Below are positions 42,457 to 50,168 of a DNA stretch of 64,000 nucleotides, in pieces. Under the pieces are notes generated by a model. The model had not been told where the DNA came from, did not search any database, and saw nothing but the letters and a program-made list of their open reading frames with translations. Numbering within the stretch: the stretch's first letter is position 1; the number at the start of each line of letters is the position of its first letter. Position numbers and translations under genes: made by a program. Source of the stretch: Glycomyces sp. L485. Its GTDB lineage: Bacteria; Actinomycetota; Actinomycetes; Mycobacteriales; Micromonosporaceae. The stretch covers positions 62,898-126,897 of the forward strand of contig NZ_JAKZEW010000002.1 in NCBI RefSeq assembly GCF_022548875.1, given 5' to 3'.

Positions 42457-42668
42457 CGGTCGAACTCCCCGCAGTCCTTGACTTCGGCGTCGGGGCACGG
42501 CCACGCGAGGTGGCAGGACTGGCAGATGGGGCCGTTCCGCATCGCCTCAGTGCAGCGGGGGCAGTCGCACCGACCCCAGGCGGGAACGTGGAAGGCCGCT
42601 TCCATCCGTCGGCGTCGCTCGGCTTCGGTCTCTGGCGGCTTGCCGCCGCGGGTCGATAGGGTTTGCAT
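42453..42668 (-). CDS. small Cys-rich, zinc-finger-like protein, 71 aa
   Basis: GRCDCPRCTEAMRNGPICQS followed by CHLAWPCPD gives two CxxC-type pairs, likely one zinc site. N-terminal half basic and helical. ATG 42668 with GGAG seven bases upstream. Divergent from the GntR-type gene. Confidence 0.55.
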   Translation of the reverse strand: MQTLSTRGGKPPETEAERRRRMEAAFHVPAWGRCDCPRCTEAMRNGPICQSCHLAWPCPDAEVKDCGEFDR

Positions 42669-42759
42669 GTCTCGACTCCAATTCAGTCGGGGCCACGCTC
42701 CGGGGCCGTGTCAGCGGTCGCCGGAGCCTTCGTCTGCAGCCTAAAGCTACTTGTCATAT

Positions 42760-42772
42760 ACGTCAATGACGT
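42760..42772. promoter_or_regulatory. palindromic operator candidate
   Basis: ACGTCAATGACGT is a dyad around one central A. The half-site TGACGT recurs at about 42794. It lies in the divergent intergenic region between the Cys-rich gene and the GntR-type gene, which probably binds it. Confidence 0.55.
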
Positions 42773-42824
42773 CACAAACGTAAAGATTGATTACTGACGT
42801 TCAGGAGTTGCCTAACGTGAGGCC

Positions 42825-43094
42825 ATGACCGCCGACCCGGATGGCCGAATCGACGAGATGTCGCCCGAGCCGCTCTATCGCCAGCTCGCCGCGATCCTGC
42901 GCGCCCGAATCGAGCGTGGCGACTGGCAGCCACGCACACCGATCCCGAGCGAGTCACAACTCGTCGATGCCTACGGCGTGTCCCGGCCGACCGTCCGCCA
43001 CGCCGTCGCCGTCCTGGTCGACGAGGGCCTGGTGGTCACCATCCCTCAGCGCGGCAGCTTCGTAGTCGGCCAGGACACCGCCGCGGCCGACTGA
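42825..43094 (+). CDS. GntR-type winged-helix regulator (DNA-binding domain only)
   Basis: 89 aa. PLYRQLAAILRARIERGDWQ, then IPSESQLVDAYGVSRPTVRH and AVLVDEGLVVTIPQRGSFVV is a complete GntR DNA-binding domain with no effector domain. Such short GntR (KorSA-like) proteins control transfer or maintenance genes of actinobacterial integrative elements. Confidence 0.8.
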   Translation: MTADPDGRIDEMSPEPLYRQLAAILRARIERGDWQPRTPIPSESQLVDAYGVSRPTVRHAVAVLVDEGLVVTIPQRGSFVVGQDTAAAD

Positions 43095-43125
43095 GAGGCG
43101 ACGCTAGGCCGCCCCTCAGCGGGCG

Positions 43126-43749
43126 TCAGGTTTCCTTGCGGGCCTTGTGGATCGCCAGTAGGGCCAGTGCGCCGACGGTCACCAGGCCGTCGACAGCGAT
43201 GGGGCCGAGGTGGGCCGAGAGGACGTCCTCGCCCCAGTAGGCCAGCAAGCCGGCCATGTGCTTGTAGGAGACGACAGCGGCAACGACGGCAACCGCGCCG
43301 ACGCCAGCGAACCTGATGAGGCTGTAGCCGATCGAGGCCGGCCAGCGGACGCGCGCCATAACTTCGATGGCGACGACGAGGGCGATAGGCCAAAACGCCG
43401 CGCCGGCCACCTGCGGCACGGACCCGCCCCCGTTGCCGATCACGAGCACGGTGTGGAGGATGTTCGCACCGACCGAGGCGCCGACCCCGAGGGCCAGCGC
43501 GAGCCAGGCGGTAGCCGCGGCGCCGCGCGGCTGTGCCGCGGCATGCCGCCCGGCGTCGGCCGGCTGCTCGGCGGCGGGGGAGTTGTCGCCCGCAGCATCT
43601 TCGGCGCGGACCTCGGCGATTCGGTCGCGGCCCCACCGTTCGGAGCGTCCGAACTCGGCGGCCAGTTTCGCGCCCGTGAAGGCCGCGCCGGCGGCCACGG
43701 ATTGCCGGTACGCCTCGCGGGCAGCCGCGCGCTGCTCGGCCGCGCTCAT
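43126..43749 (-). CDS. DUF2637 family membrane protein
   Basis: 207 aa. An N-terminal helix-turn-helix-like segment (AAGAAFTGAKLAAEFGRSER) leads to four membrane helices beginning AWLALALGVGASVGANILHT. SYKHMAGLLAYWGEDVLSAH, then LGPIAVDGLVTVGALALLAI is the DUF2637 signature. These proteins are found on integrative elements and plasmids of actinobacteria, often next to transfer/spread genes. ATG overlaps the stop of the gene upstream. Confidence 0.75.
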   Translation of the reverse strand: MSAAEQRAAAREAYRQSVAAGAAFTGAKLAAEFGRSERWGRDRIAEVRAEDAAGDNSPAAEQPADAGRHAAAQPRGAAATAWLALALGVGASVGANILHTVLVIGNGGGSVPQVAGAAFWPIALVVAIEVMARVRWPASIGYSLIRFAGVGAVAVVAAVVSYKHMAGLLAYWGEDVLSAHLGPIAVDGLVTVGALALLAIHKARKET

Positions 43750-44195
43750 GCCGAGGCTCCGGCGCCGAGCTGTGCGCGGAGCCGCGCGACTTCCGCTAGG
43801 GCCTCGTCGCGCTCGGTAGCGACCTGGTCGAAGGCCGAGAAGATCTTTGCGGACAACTGCAGCGCCCGCTGTACGCGTCCCGAGGCGCGGCCGGACACCT
43901 CGCCGCCGACGTCGCCGTCGTCGTATTGGTCGTCTCCGCGCTCGGGATTCTCGTCGCGCGGCCCTGTCGCCTCGTCAAGTTCGGGTCGGGCCTGGCCGGT
44001 GGCGGCGTAGACGTGCCGCTTCCATTCGGCGGCGAGCGAGGCGGGGATGTCGTCGTCGTCGTGGCCGTCCGCGAATGCCGCGGTGGCGGACCAGCCGCAC
44101 TCGCAGTCGAGCGTGACCGTGCCGTCGGCGGCGTTGTAGCGGTCTTCGGCCTCGTGGTCGTAGGAGGCGGGGTGGCCGTTGTCTAGAGTGATCAT
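43746..44195 (-). CDS. element protein with zinc-ribbon-like start and coiled coil
   Basis: 149 aa. MITLDNGHPASYDHEAEDRY, then LDCECGWSATAAFADGHDDD with a CxC pair, a linker rich in Asp and Gly, and a C-terminal coiled coil (ALQLSAKIFSAFDQVATERD, EALAEVARLRAQL). ATG 44195 with GAGG ten bases upstream. Co-translated with the DUF2637 gene. Confidence 0.6.
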   Translation of the reverse strand: MITLDNGHPASYDHEAEDRYNAADGTVTLDCECGWSATAAFADGHDDDDIPASLAAEWKRHVYAATGQARPELDEATGPRDENPERGDDQYDDGDVGGEVSGRASGRVQRALQLSAKIFSAFDQVATERDEALAEVARLRAQLGAGASA

Positions 44196-44219
44196 GGTCG
44201 GAACCTCGTTTTCCGTCAA

Positions 44220-44253
44220 GGCCCTGGTCTGGTGTTGCATCACCACCAGGGCC
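44220..44253. terminator. hairpin near the element's right end
   Basis: GGCCCTGGT and ACCAGGGCC form a 9-bp stem that can extend by a GGTG/CACC pair after a 2-base bulge. It lies between the rightmost element gene and attR. Confidence 0.5.
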
Positions 44254-44299
44254 GTTCCGTACCCGGCAAATCAACCGGATACATAACCTTGACATGGTT

Positions 44300-44365
44300 C
44301 CCAACGGCCTGTCGTGCCCTGTCGGCGTCGTCAAGGCGCAGGTGGAGGTCGAGCCGCCGAGCTAG
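44300..44365 (+). pseudogene. msrA: displaced native 3' end of msrA
   Basis: Reads PNGLSCPVGVVKAQVEVEPPS and a TAG stop, in the frame that would continue the msrA codons before the element. It contains the Cys of the SCPVG motif typical of this MsrA type. Without the element it is the normal end of the gene. Confidence 0.9.
44303..44313. other. attR core
   Basis: AACGGCCTGTC, identical to attL. It is preceded inside the element by TTGACA (44289-44294), a possible -35 box. Confidence 0.85.
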
Positions 44366-44460
44366 CGCCGGACTCAGGATCACGGTGTTCGCGCCGACCG
44401 CCGACGCGGCCGTGTACATCATCGACTCGGACCTCATATCCTGATATGAAGTCCATATCG

Positions 44461-44493
44461 CGAGGGGCCGCCCGCGGCGCGGGCGGCCCCTCG
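44461..44493. terminator. strong terminator hairpin after native msrA
   Basis: CGAGGGGCCGCCCGC and its exact complement form a 15-bp stem with loop GGC. It originally ended msrA and is now cut off from most of that gene. Confidence 0.75.
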
Positions 44494-44563
44494 TCCGCGT
44501 TCGGGCCCCGTCCGGGGCCGCGGCGGGTTCGAATGAACAGTGCGTACCTCTGAGGGGGATCCG

Positions 44564-44641
44564 ATGGTCTCGAACCTGGCGGTGCGGACCGCCGTGGTGC
44601 TCGCCGCGGCCACCTGGCGCGGGGCGGGCCGGACCGCGTGA
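44564..44641 (+). CDS. possible 25-codon leader peptide of the MMPL gene
   Basis: ATG 44564 follows GAGGGGGATCC. The frame reads VSNLAVRTAVVLAAATWRGA and ends with TGA overlapping the MMPL GTG. It could couple translation of the transporter or be a remnant of a lost gene. Confidence 0.35.
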   Translation: MVSNLAVRTAVVLAAATWRGAGRTA

Positions 44642-46722
44642 ACGTCGTCGATCCGCGGCCGGTGCGCCGCCGCCGCTGGCTGATCCCCGCCCTCGCGGCG
44701 CTCGCGTGGCTGGCTCTCGGCGCGTTCGCCGGGCCGTACGCCGGCCGGCTCAGCACCGTCGCCGAGAACGACAGCTCGGCGTTCCTGCCGTCGTCGGCGG
44801 AGTCGACCGAGGTCGCGGGGCTGCGCGCGGGCTTCGCCGACGCCGAGGCGACCGCCGCGGTCGTCGTCGCCGAGCGCCCTGGCGGCCTCACCGGCGCCGA
44901 CTTCGCCTACCTGGAGGCGGCGGGCTCGGGCCTGGCCGGACTGCCTTTCACGCTCGACCCGGCGCCGGCACCTGTCCCCTCGGAAGAGACCGCGCCGGAG
45001 GCCGCACAGATGGTCGTGCTCATCGACGCGGCGGCCGAGCTCGACGAGGCCGTCTCGCAGATCCGCGCGGACCTCGAGGACGCCCGTCCGGACGGGTTGA
45101 CCGTCCTGGTGACCGGCCAGGCCGCACTCGGGGCCGACCTCGGCGCCGCGTTCGGCGGCGTCGACGGCCTGCTGCTCCTCGTCGCCGCCTCCGTCGTCGC
45201 GGTGATCCTCGTACTGGTGTACCGCTCCCCGCTCCTGCCGCTGCTGGTCCTGACGTCCAGCGTCTTCGCGCTGAGCCTCGCGAGCATGGCGGTCTTCCTC
45301 CTCGCCGACGCCGGAGCGATCGACCTCAACGGTCAGAGCCAGGGCATCCTGTTCATCCTCGTGTTCGGCGCCGCCACCGACTACGCGCTGCTCCTGGTGG
45401 CCCGGTTCCGCGAGAAGCTGGGGACCGAACCCGACCGGCTGCGGGCGGTCGCCGCGGCGCTGCGCGGGACGATCGAGCCGATCGCGGCCTCGGCCGGGAC
45501 GGTGATCCTCGGCGTTCTGTGCCTGCTGTTCAGCCAGCTCGATTCGAACCGGGGCCTCGGTCCGGTCGCGGCGATCGGCATCGCCGCCTCCTTCCTTGCC
45601 TCCATCACCTTCCTGCCCGCCGTCCTCGCGCTGTTCGGCCGCGCCGCGTTCTGGCCGCGACGGCCCGCCGCCGGCGCTCGCGCTCGCCGCTCGCGGCTGT
45701 GGAGCCGCGTCGCGGGGCTGGTCGCCGCCCGGCCGCGCAAGGTGTGGGTCTCGACGGCGCTCGCGCTGCTATTCGCCGCCGTCTTCATGACGCAGCTGCG
45801 CGCCGACGGCACCGCCCAGACCGACGTGTTCCTCACCGAGGTCGACTCGGTGACCGGCCAGGAGGTGCTCGCCGAGCACTTCCCGGCCGGATCCGGGACC
45901 CCGGCGGTGGTCATCGCGGACGCGGCCCGGGCCGAGCACGTCGCCGCCGCGGCCGAGGTCGACGGGGTGGCCGGGGTCTCGGTCACGACCGGGGACGGCG
46001 GCGAGCCGAAGGTGGTCGACGGCCTGGTCATGATCGAGGCGGTCCTGGAGGACGCCCCCGATTCCCAGGCGGCCATGGACACCGTCGAGCGGGTGCGGGA
46101 GTCGGTCGGCGCCGTCGACGGCGCCGGAGCGAAGGTCGGCGGCGCGACCGCGGTACAGCTCGACACGATCGAAGTGTCCGAACGCGACAGGTCGGTCATC
46201 ATCCCGATCGTGCTGGCGGTCATCCTGGCGGTCCTGGCGCTGCTGCTGCGGTCGATCACGGCGCCGCTGCTCCTGGTTGGGACCGTCGTGCTCTCCTTCG
46301 CGGCGACCATGGGCGTCTCGGCGCTGGTGTTCAACCACCTCCTCGGCTTCCCGGGCGCCGATCCGACCGTGGTCCTGTTCGGCTTCGTGTTCCTGGTGGC
46401 CTTGGGGATCGACTACAACATCTTCCTCATGACCCGGGTCCGAGAGGAGGCGGCGCACATCGGCACTCGCGCGGGCACGCTGCGCGGGCTGGTCGCCACC
46501 GGCGGCGTCATCACCTCGGCCGGGGTCGTCCTCGCCGCGACGTTCTCAGCTCTGGCGGTGCTCCCCCTGCTGTTCCTCGCGCAGATCGCGTTCATCGTCG
46601 CATTCGGCGTCATGCTCGACGCCGTGCTGGTGCGCTCGTTCCTGGTTCCCGCGCTCACCGTCGACATAGGGCCGTCCGTGTGGTGGCCTTCGCGACTGGC
46701 CCGCCGCGGTAAGGGCCGATGA
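44638..46722 (+). CDS. MMPL-family RND transporter
   Basis: 694 aa. Two symmetrical halves, each with one helix, an extracytoplasmic loop and five helices. The first half contains GILFILVFGAATDYALLLVA and the second half VLFGFVFLVALGIDYNIFLM. These GAATDY/ALGIDY motifs carry the proton-relay Asp-Tyr pairs of MMPL transporters. They export lipids, siderophores or drugs using the proton gradient. GTG start overlaps a 25-codon ORF. No substrate clue from neighbours. Confidence 0.85.
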   Translation: MNVVDPRPVRRRRWLIPALAALAWLALGAFAGPYAGRLSTVAENDSSAFLPSSAESTEVAGLRAGFADAEATAAVVVAERPGGLTGADFAYLEAAGSGLAGLPFTLDPAPAPVPSEETAPEAAQMVVLIDAAAELDEAVSQIRADLEDARPDGLTVLVTGQAALGADLGAAFGGVDGLLLLVAASVVAVILVLVYRSPLLPLLVLTSSVFALSLASMAVFLLADAGAIDLNGQSQGILFILVFGAATDYALLLVARFREKLGTEPDRLRAVAAALRGTIEPIAASAGTVILGVLCLLFSQLDSNRGLGPVAAIGIAASFLASITFLPAVLALFGRAAFWPRRPAAGARARRSRLWSRVAGLVAARPRKVWVSTALALLFAAVFMTQLRADGTAQTDVFLTEVDSVTGQEVLAEHFPAGSGTPAVVIADAARAEHVAAAAEVDGVAGVSVTTGDGGEPKVVDGLVMIEAVLEDAPDSQAAMDTVERVRESVGAVDGAGAKVGGATAVQLDTIEVSERDRSVIIPIVLAVILAVLALLLRSITAPLLLVGTVVLSFAATMGVSALVFNHLLGFPGADPTVVLFGFVFLVALGIDYNIFLMTRVREEAAHIGTRAGTLRGLVATGGVITSAGVVLAATFSALAVLPLLFLAQIAFIVAFGVMLDAVLVRSFLVPALTVDIGPSVWWPSRLARRGKGR

Positions 46723-46855
46723 GGCGACCTTCGCGTCCCCGGAGGCGAGAAGTAAGGCCTCCGCGGAGCGCATCGACGCGATGTGCTGATGCCGCCCCGG
46801 CGGCCTCAGCCGAAGACTCGGTGTCACAAGGAACAACGACACCGAGGGAACCATC

Positions 46856-47062
46856 GTGAACGACTTCGAACTCCACTACGTCCACTCGGCCCGCTCCCGC
46901 GAGCTCATGGCCGACGCCGCCTACGAGCGCCTCGCCGAGAGCGCCCGCGCGGGCTCCGGCCTCACCCGCCGCCGGAGCCTGACCGCCCGTATCGCGGATG
47001 CGCTGCGACGGAAGGAGGCTCCGGCGGCCGAACCCGCCCGTCGGCTTCAGCCGGCGAAATAA
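46856..47062 (+). CDS. hypothetical protein, 68 aa
   Basis: Small basic helical protein: NDFELHYVHSARSRELMADA, then RRRSLTARIADALRRKEAPA. GTG 46856 follows GAGGGA. Short proteins with this N-terminal pattern are common beside actinobacterial regulators; no function known. Confidence 0.5.
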   Translation: MNDFELHYVHSARSRELMADAAYERLAESARAGSGLTRRRSLTARIADALRRKEAPAAEPARRLQPAK

Positions 47063-47072
47063 GAAGCCCGGA

Positions 47073-47092
47073 ATGTCATGAGCTCATGTCAT
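47073..47092. promoter_or_regulatory. palindrome at the LAL regulator start
   Basis: ATGTCATGAGCTCATGTCAT has a perfect 12-base dyad core CATGAGCTCATG and near-symmetrical flanks. It ends 10 bases before the regulator's ATG. Position suggests autoregulation. Confidence 0.5.
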
Positions 47093-47102
47093 GATTGTGG
47101 AC

Positions 47103-50057
47103 ATGCCGCGCCTAGGTTCCGACCTCCCGCTCTTCGCCCGCGACAACGAGCTCGCGACGCTGCGCGGCGCCCTCGACAAGGCACGCGAAGGCAGGCCGGC
47201 CACCATCCTCATCTCAGGCGACGCAGGAGTCGGGAAATCCCGGCTCCTGCACGAATTCAACACCGGCGCCGGTGACGATGTCCTCACCGTCACCGGCCAC
47301 TGCCTCGACACCGCCGACTCCGCCCTCCCCTACCTGCCCTTCGCCGAAGCCGTCGGCGCACTCTCGCGCCGCCGACCCGACCTCGTCGCCGACCACCAGG
47401 GACTGCGGCCGCTCATCCCCGGCCAGAGCCAAGGCACCGAAGGCGAACTCGGCCGACTCGGCTTGTTCGAGGCCCTCCACGGCGCCCTCACCGACCTCGC
47501 CTCGCACCAGCCCGTCGTGCTCACCCTCGAAGACCTCCACTGGGCCGACCGCTCCAGCCGCGACCTCCTCGCATTCCTCACCTCCCGCCTGAGCGACCAG
47601 CCCCTGCTCATCCTCGGCACCTACCGGGCCGACGCCGTCCACCGCAGCCACCCCATGCGGCCCCTCATCGCCGAGCTCGTGCGCCTGCCCGCCGTCGAAC
47701 GACTCCACCTCGCCCCCTTCGACGCCCCGCACGCCGCCGCCTTCGTCCGCGAACTCAACACCGGACTCGACGACGCGACCGTCGCCAGGATCGCCCAGGC
47801 CAGCGAAGGCAACGCGTTCCTCGCCGAGGAGCTCGCCGCAGCCGAGACCCACACCATCACCTTCGAACTCGCCGAAGTGCTGCTCTCCCGCCTCGAACGC
47901 CTCCCCGAGGTCGCCCAGCAGGTCGTGCGCCTCGCCTCCGTCATGGGCCGCGTGTTCACCTACCGGCGGCTCAACTCCGCGGCCTGGAACCTGCTCGACG
48001 AGACCGGCATCAAACACGAGCGCGAACTCGACCAGGCGCTGCGCGCGGCCATCTCCCACGGCATCCTCGTCCAGAAGAGCGACGACGCCTACGCCTTCCG
48101 CCACTCCCTGCTCGGCGAAGCCGTCTACACCGACCTCCTGCCGGGCGAACGCAGCCGCTACCACCAGCGCATCGCCGGCACCCTCGGCAAGGACACCGGC
48201 AAGGGCGCCGCCGCCGAACTCGCCCACCACGCCTACGAGTCGGGCGACCTCGCCACGGCACTGGCCGCGTCCGTCCAGGCGGCCCACGAAGCCGACGAGC
48301 TGTCCGCGCCCGCCGAATCCCTCCTCCACTTCGAGCGCGCGCTGCGCCTGCTCGACCGCGTCCCCGACGCCGACCGACCCCAGGGCTGCTCCGAACTCCA
48401 GCTGACCCTCAAAGCCGCAGCCCAGGCCGCGGCCTCGGGCGAGATCAAGCGCGCGCTGTCGTACGGCAGCGCCGCCGTGGCGCTCGCCGACCGCGCGGGT
48501 GACCGGGTTCGCGCCGCAGCCACCCGCCGCAAGCACGCGAAACACCTGCTCGCCATCGAAGGCGACGAAGAAGAGGCGCACCGGATCGCCAGCGAGGCAT
48601 GGGAGCTGGTCGAGGACGACGAGCCGCACGCGACGAAGGCCTGGACGCAGGCGATCATGGCCCGCGCGTGCCTCTCGGTGCGCGGCAAGCGAGAAGCCGA
48701 CGAATGGGCCGCCCGGGCCATCGCCACCGCCGACGCGATCGAAGGCCCCGGCGCCCACATCGCCGCGAAGGCCGACGCGATCATCTCGGCCGGCGCCTCC
48801 TCGCTGCGCCGCGGCGACGATGTCGAGGCGGTCCTGCGCCTCTTCGCCGAAGCTCTCGACCTCGTGCGCGGCACCTGCTGGCACGAGGTCGAACTGCGGG
48901 CGCACTTCAGCTCCGGAATCGCCTGCGTCGAGCGGGCCCGCACCGCCGACGCCCTCGTCCACTTCGACCGCGGCATGGCCATGGCCGGCGAGACCGGGCA
49001 CAAATGGAGCGCCTTCGGCCTGGAGACCGCCGTGCGCCAAGTCATCTGCAACTACATGCTCGGCGACTGGGACGCCGCCGACGCCGCCGGTGAGATGGCC
49101 TCCAGCGTCGTGCCCGGCGTCGTCCTCACCCGACTCACCGCCGCCGTGCTGCTCGTCGACGTCGCGCGCGGCCACTTCGACACCGCCGACCGGCGCCTCG
49201 CCTACCTGGCCGACCGCTGGCAGCTCGACGGCCAGGGCCTCGCCCTCGCCGGCCTGTGCGGCGTCGAGCTCGAACGCTGGCGGCACCGCCCCGCCGAAGC
49301 GGTCGCAGTCGCCGAACGGACCGTCGACCGCATGGACAAGATGCGCCCCTACTACATGGCCGGGATCTCCGTGTGCGCCGCCGGGGTCGGTGCCGCCGCC
49401 GACCTGGCGCACGCCGCCCGGCGCGAGGGCGACCTCGACACCGCCAAGGACGCGGTCGCCAAAGGCGAACGCCTCCTGGCGCGCCTGCACTTCTTCCTCG
49501 AGCACGGCCGCCCGCTCTCCGGCGAGCTCGGCCCCGAAGGCCGCGCCTGGGTCGCCGTCGGCGAGGCCGAGGCCTCCCGCCTCGACGGCGACGGCGAAGC
49601 GGACCTGTGGCGCGAGGTCATCGACCTGTTCGCCTACAGCGAGTCCGGTCAAGGCGAGCCCTACCGGCAGGCGTACGCGCGCTGGCGCCTCGCCGAGACG
49701 CTGCTCGCGCGCGGCGACACCGCCGCTCGAGGCGACGCCGCCGAGCAGATCGCCGAGGCCAAGCGCACTGCCGGGCGGCTCGGCGCCGACCCGCTCCACA
49801 CCCAGCTGTGCGCCCTGTCCCAGCGCGCCAGGCTCGACATCGCCAAGCCGACGACCGGCCCGCTCACCCCGCGCGAGCTCGGCGTGCTCCGCCTCGTCGC
49901 CAAGGGCCTGACCAACCGGCAGATCGGCGCCGAGCTGTACATCTCCGAGAAGACCGTCTCGGTCCACCTCTCGCGGGCCATGTCGAAGCTCGGCGTCGCC
50001 AACCGCGCCGAGGCCGTCAACGCCGCCCACCTGCGCGGATATCTCGCCGAACGCTGA
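47103..50057 (+). CDS. LuxR-family AAA (LAL) transcriptional regulator
   Basis: 984 aa. N-terminal AAA domain with Walker A ISGDAGVGKSRLLHEF and Walker B VVLTLEDLHWADRSSRD, a long TPR-like helical middle region of ~600 residues, and a C-terminal LuxR helix-turn-helix (LTPRELGVLRLVAKGLTNRQ, then ISEKTVSVHLSRAMSKLGV). LAL proteins are ATP-dependent activators. The multicopper oxidase gene downstream, 111 bases away, may be a target. ATG 47103 used; ATG 47091 possible. Confidence 0.85.
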   Translation: MPRLGSDLPLFARDNELATLRGALDKAREGRPATILISGDAGVGKSRLLHEFNTGAGDDVLTVTGHCLDTADSALPYLPFAEAVGALSRRRPDLVADHQGLRPLIPGQSQGTEGELGRLGLFEALHGALTDLASHQPVVLTLEDLHWADRSSRDLLAFLTSRLSDQPLLILGTYRADAVHRSHPMRPLIAELVRLPAVERLHLAPFDAPHAAAFVRELNTGLDDATVARIAQASEGNAFLAEELAAAETHTITFELAEVLLSRLERLPEVAQQVVRLASVMGRVFTYRRLNSAAWNLLDETGIKHERELDQALRAAISHGILVQKSDDAYAFRHSLLGEAVYTDLLPGERSRYHQRIAGTLGKDTGKGAAAELAHHAYESGDLATALAASVQAAHEADELSAPAESLLHFERALRLLDRVPDADRPQGCSELQLTLKAAAQAAASGEIKRALSYGSAAVALADRAGDRVRAAATRRKHAKHLLAIEGDEEEAHRIASEAWELVEDDEPHATKAWTQAIMARACLSVRGKREADEWAARAIATADAIEGPGAHIAAKADAIISAGASSLRRGDDVEAVLRLFAEALDLVRGTCWHEVELRAHFSSGIACVERARTADALVHFDRGMAMAGETGHKWSAFGLETAVRQVICNYMLGDWDAADAAGEMASSVVPGVVLTRLTAAVLLVDVARGHFDTADRRLAYLADRWQLDGQGLALAGLCGVELERWRHRPAEAVAVAERTVDRMDKMRPYYMAGISVCAAGVGAAADLAHAARREGDLDTAKDAVAKGERLLARLHFFLEHGRPLSGELGPEGRAWVAVGEAEASRLDGDGEADLWREVIDLFAYSESGQGEPYRQAYARWRLAETLLARGDTAARGDAAEQIAEAKRTAGRLGADPLHTQLCALSQRARLDIAKPTTGPLTPRELGVLRLVAKGLTNRQIGAELYISEKTVSVHLSRAMSKLGVANRAEAVNAAHLRGYLAER

Positions 50058-50168
50058 GACGCACTACCGGCGGCGCACGCCGGGCGCGCGCGTAGTCCCT
50101 CTGGTGTACGGCGAAAGACCGCTCTCGCCCGATGCCGTCCCCCCTGCCGCCCGGCCAGGATTGCCGCC

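Larger units (their letters stand above)
35171..44313. mobile_element. 9.13-kb serine-integrase element in the 3' end of msrA (capsid-encoding, satellite-like)
   Basis: Bounded by an 11-bp direct repeat AACGGCCTGTC at 35171-35181 and 44303-44313. Removing one repeat and the DNA between rejoins msrA in frame with its native C-terminus, which proves the insertion. Cargo in order: serine integrase, XRE regulator, small genes, winged-helix gene with internal iterons, G-rich cos-like tract, HK97 major capsid protein, small head-type protein, CmoA-like and CheR-like methyltransferases, two small proteins, GntR-type regulator, DUF2637 membrane protein and a coiled-coil protein. It lacks terminase, portal, protease, tail and lysis genes, so it is not a complete prophage. 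Confidence 0.9.

Noticed and set aside
35171-44313. Complete prophage
   Set aside because: No terminase, portal, protease, tail, holin or endolysin gene can be found, and both ends are defined.
47214-50030. Very long open frame on the minus strand opposite the LAL regulator
   Set aside because: It is a compositional shadow: Gly/Val/Glu-rich, without domains, and exactly antisense to a protein with clear Walker and LuxR motifs.
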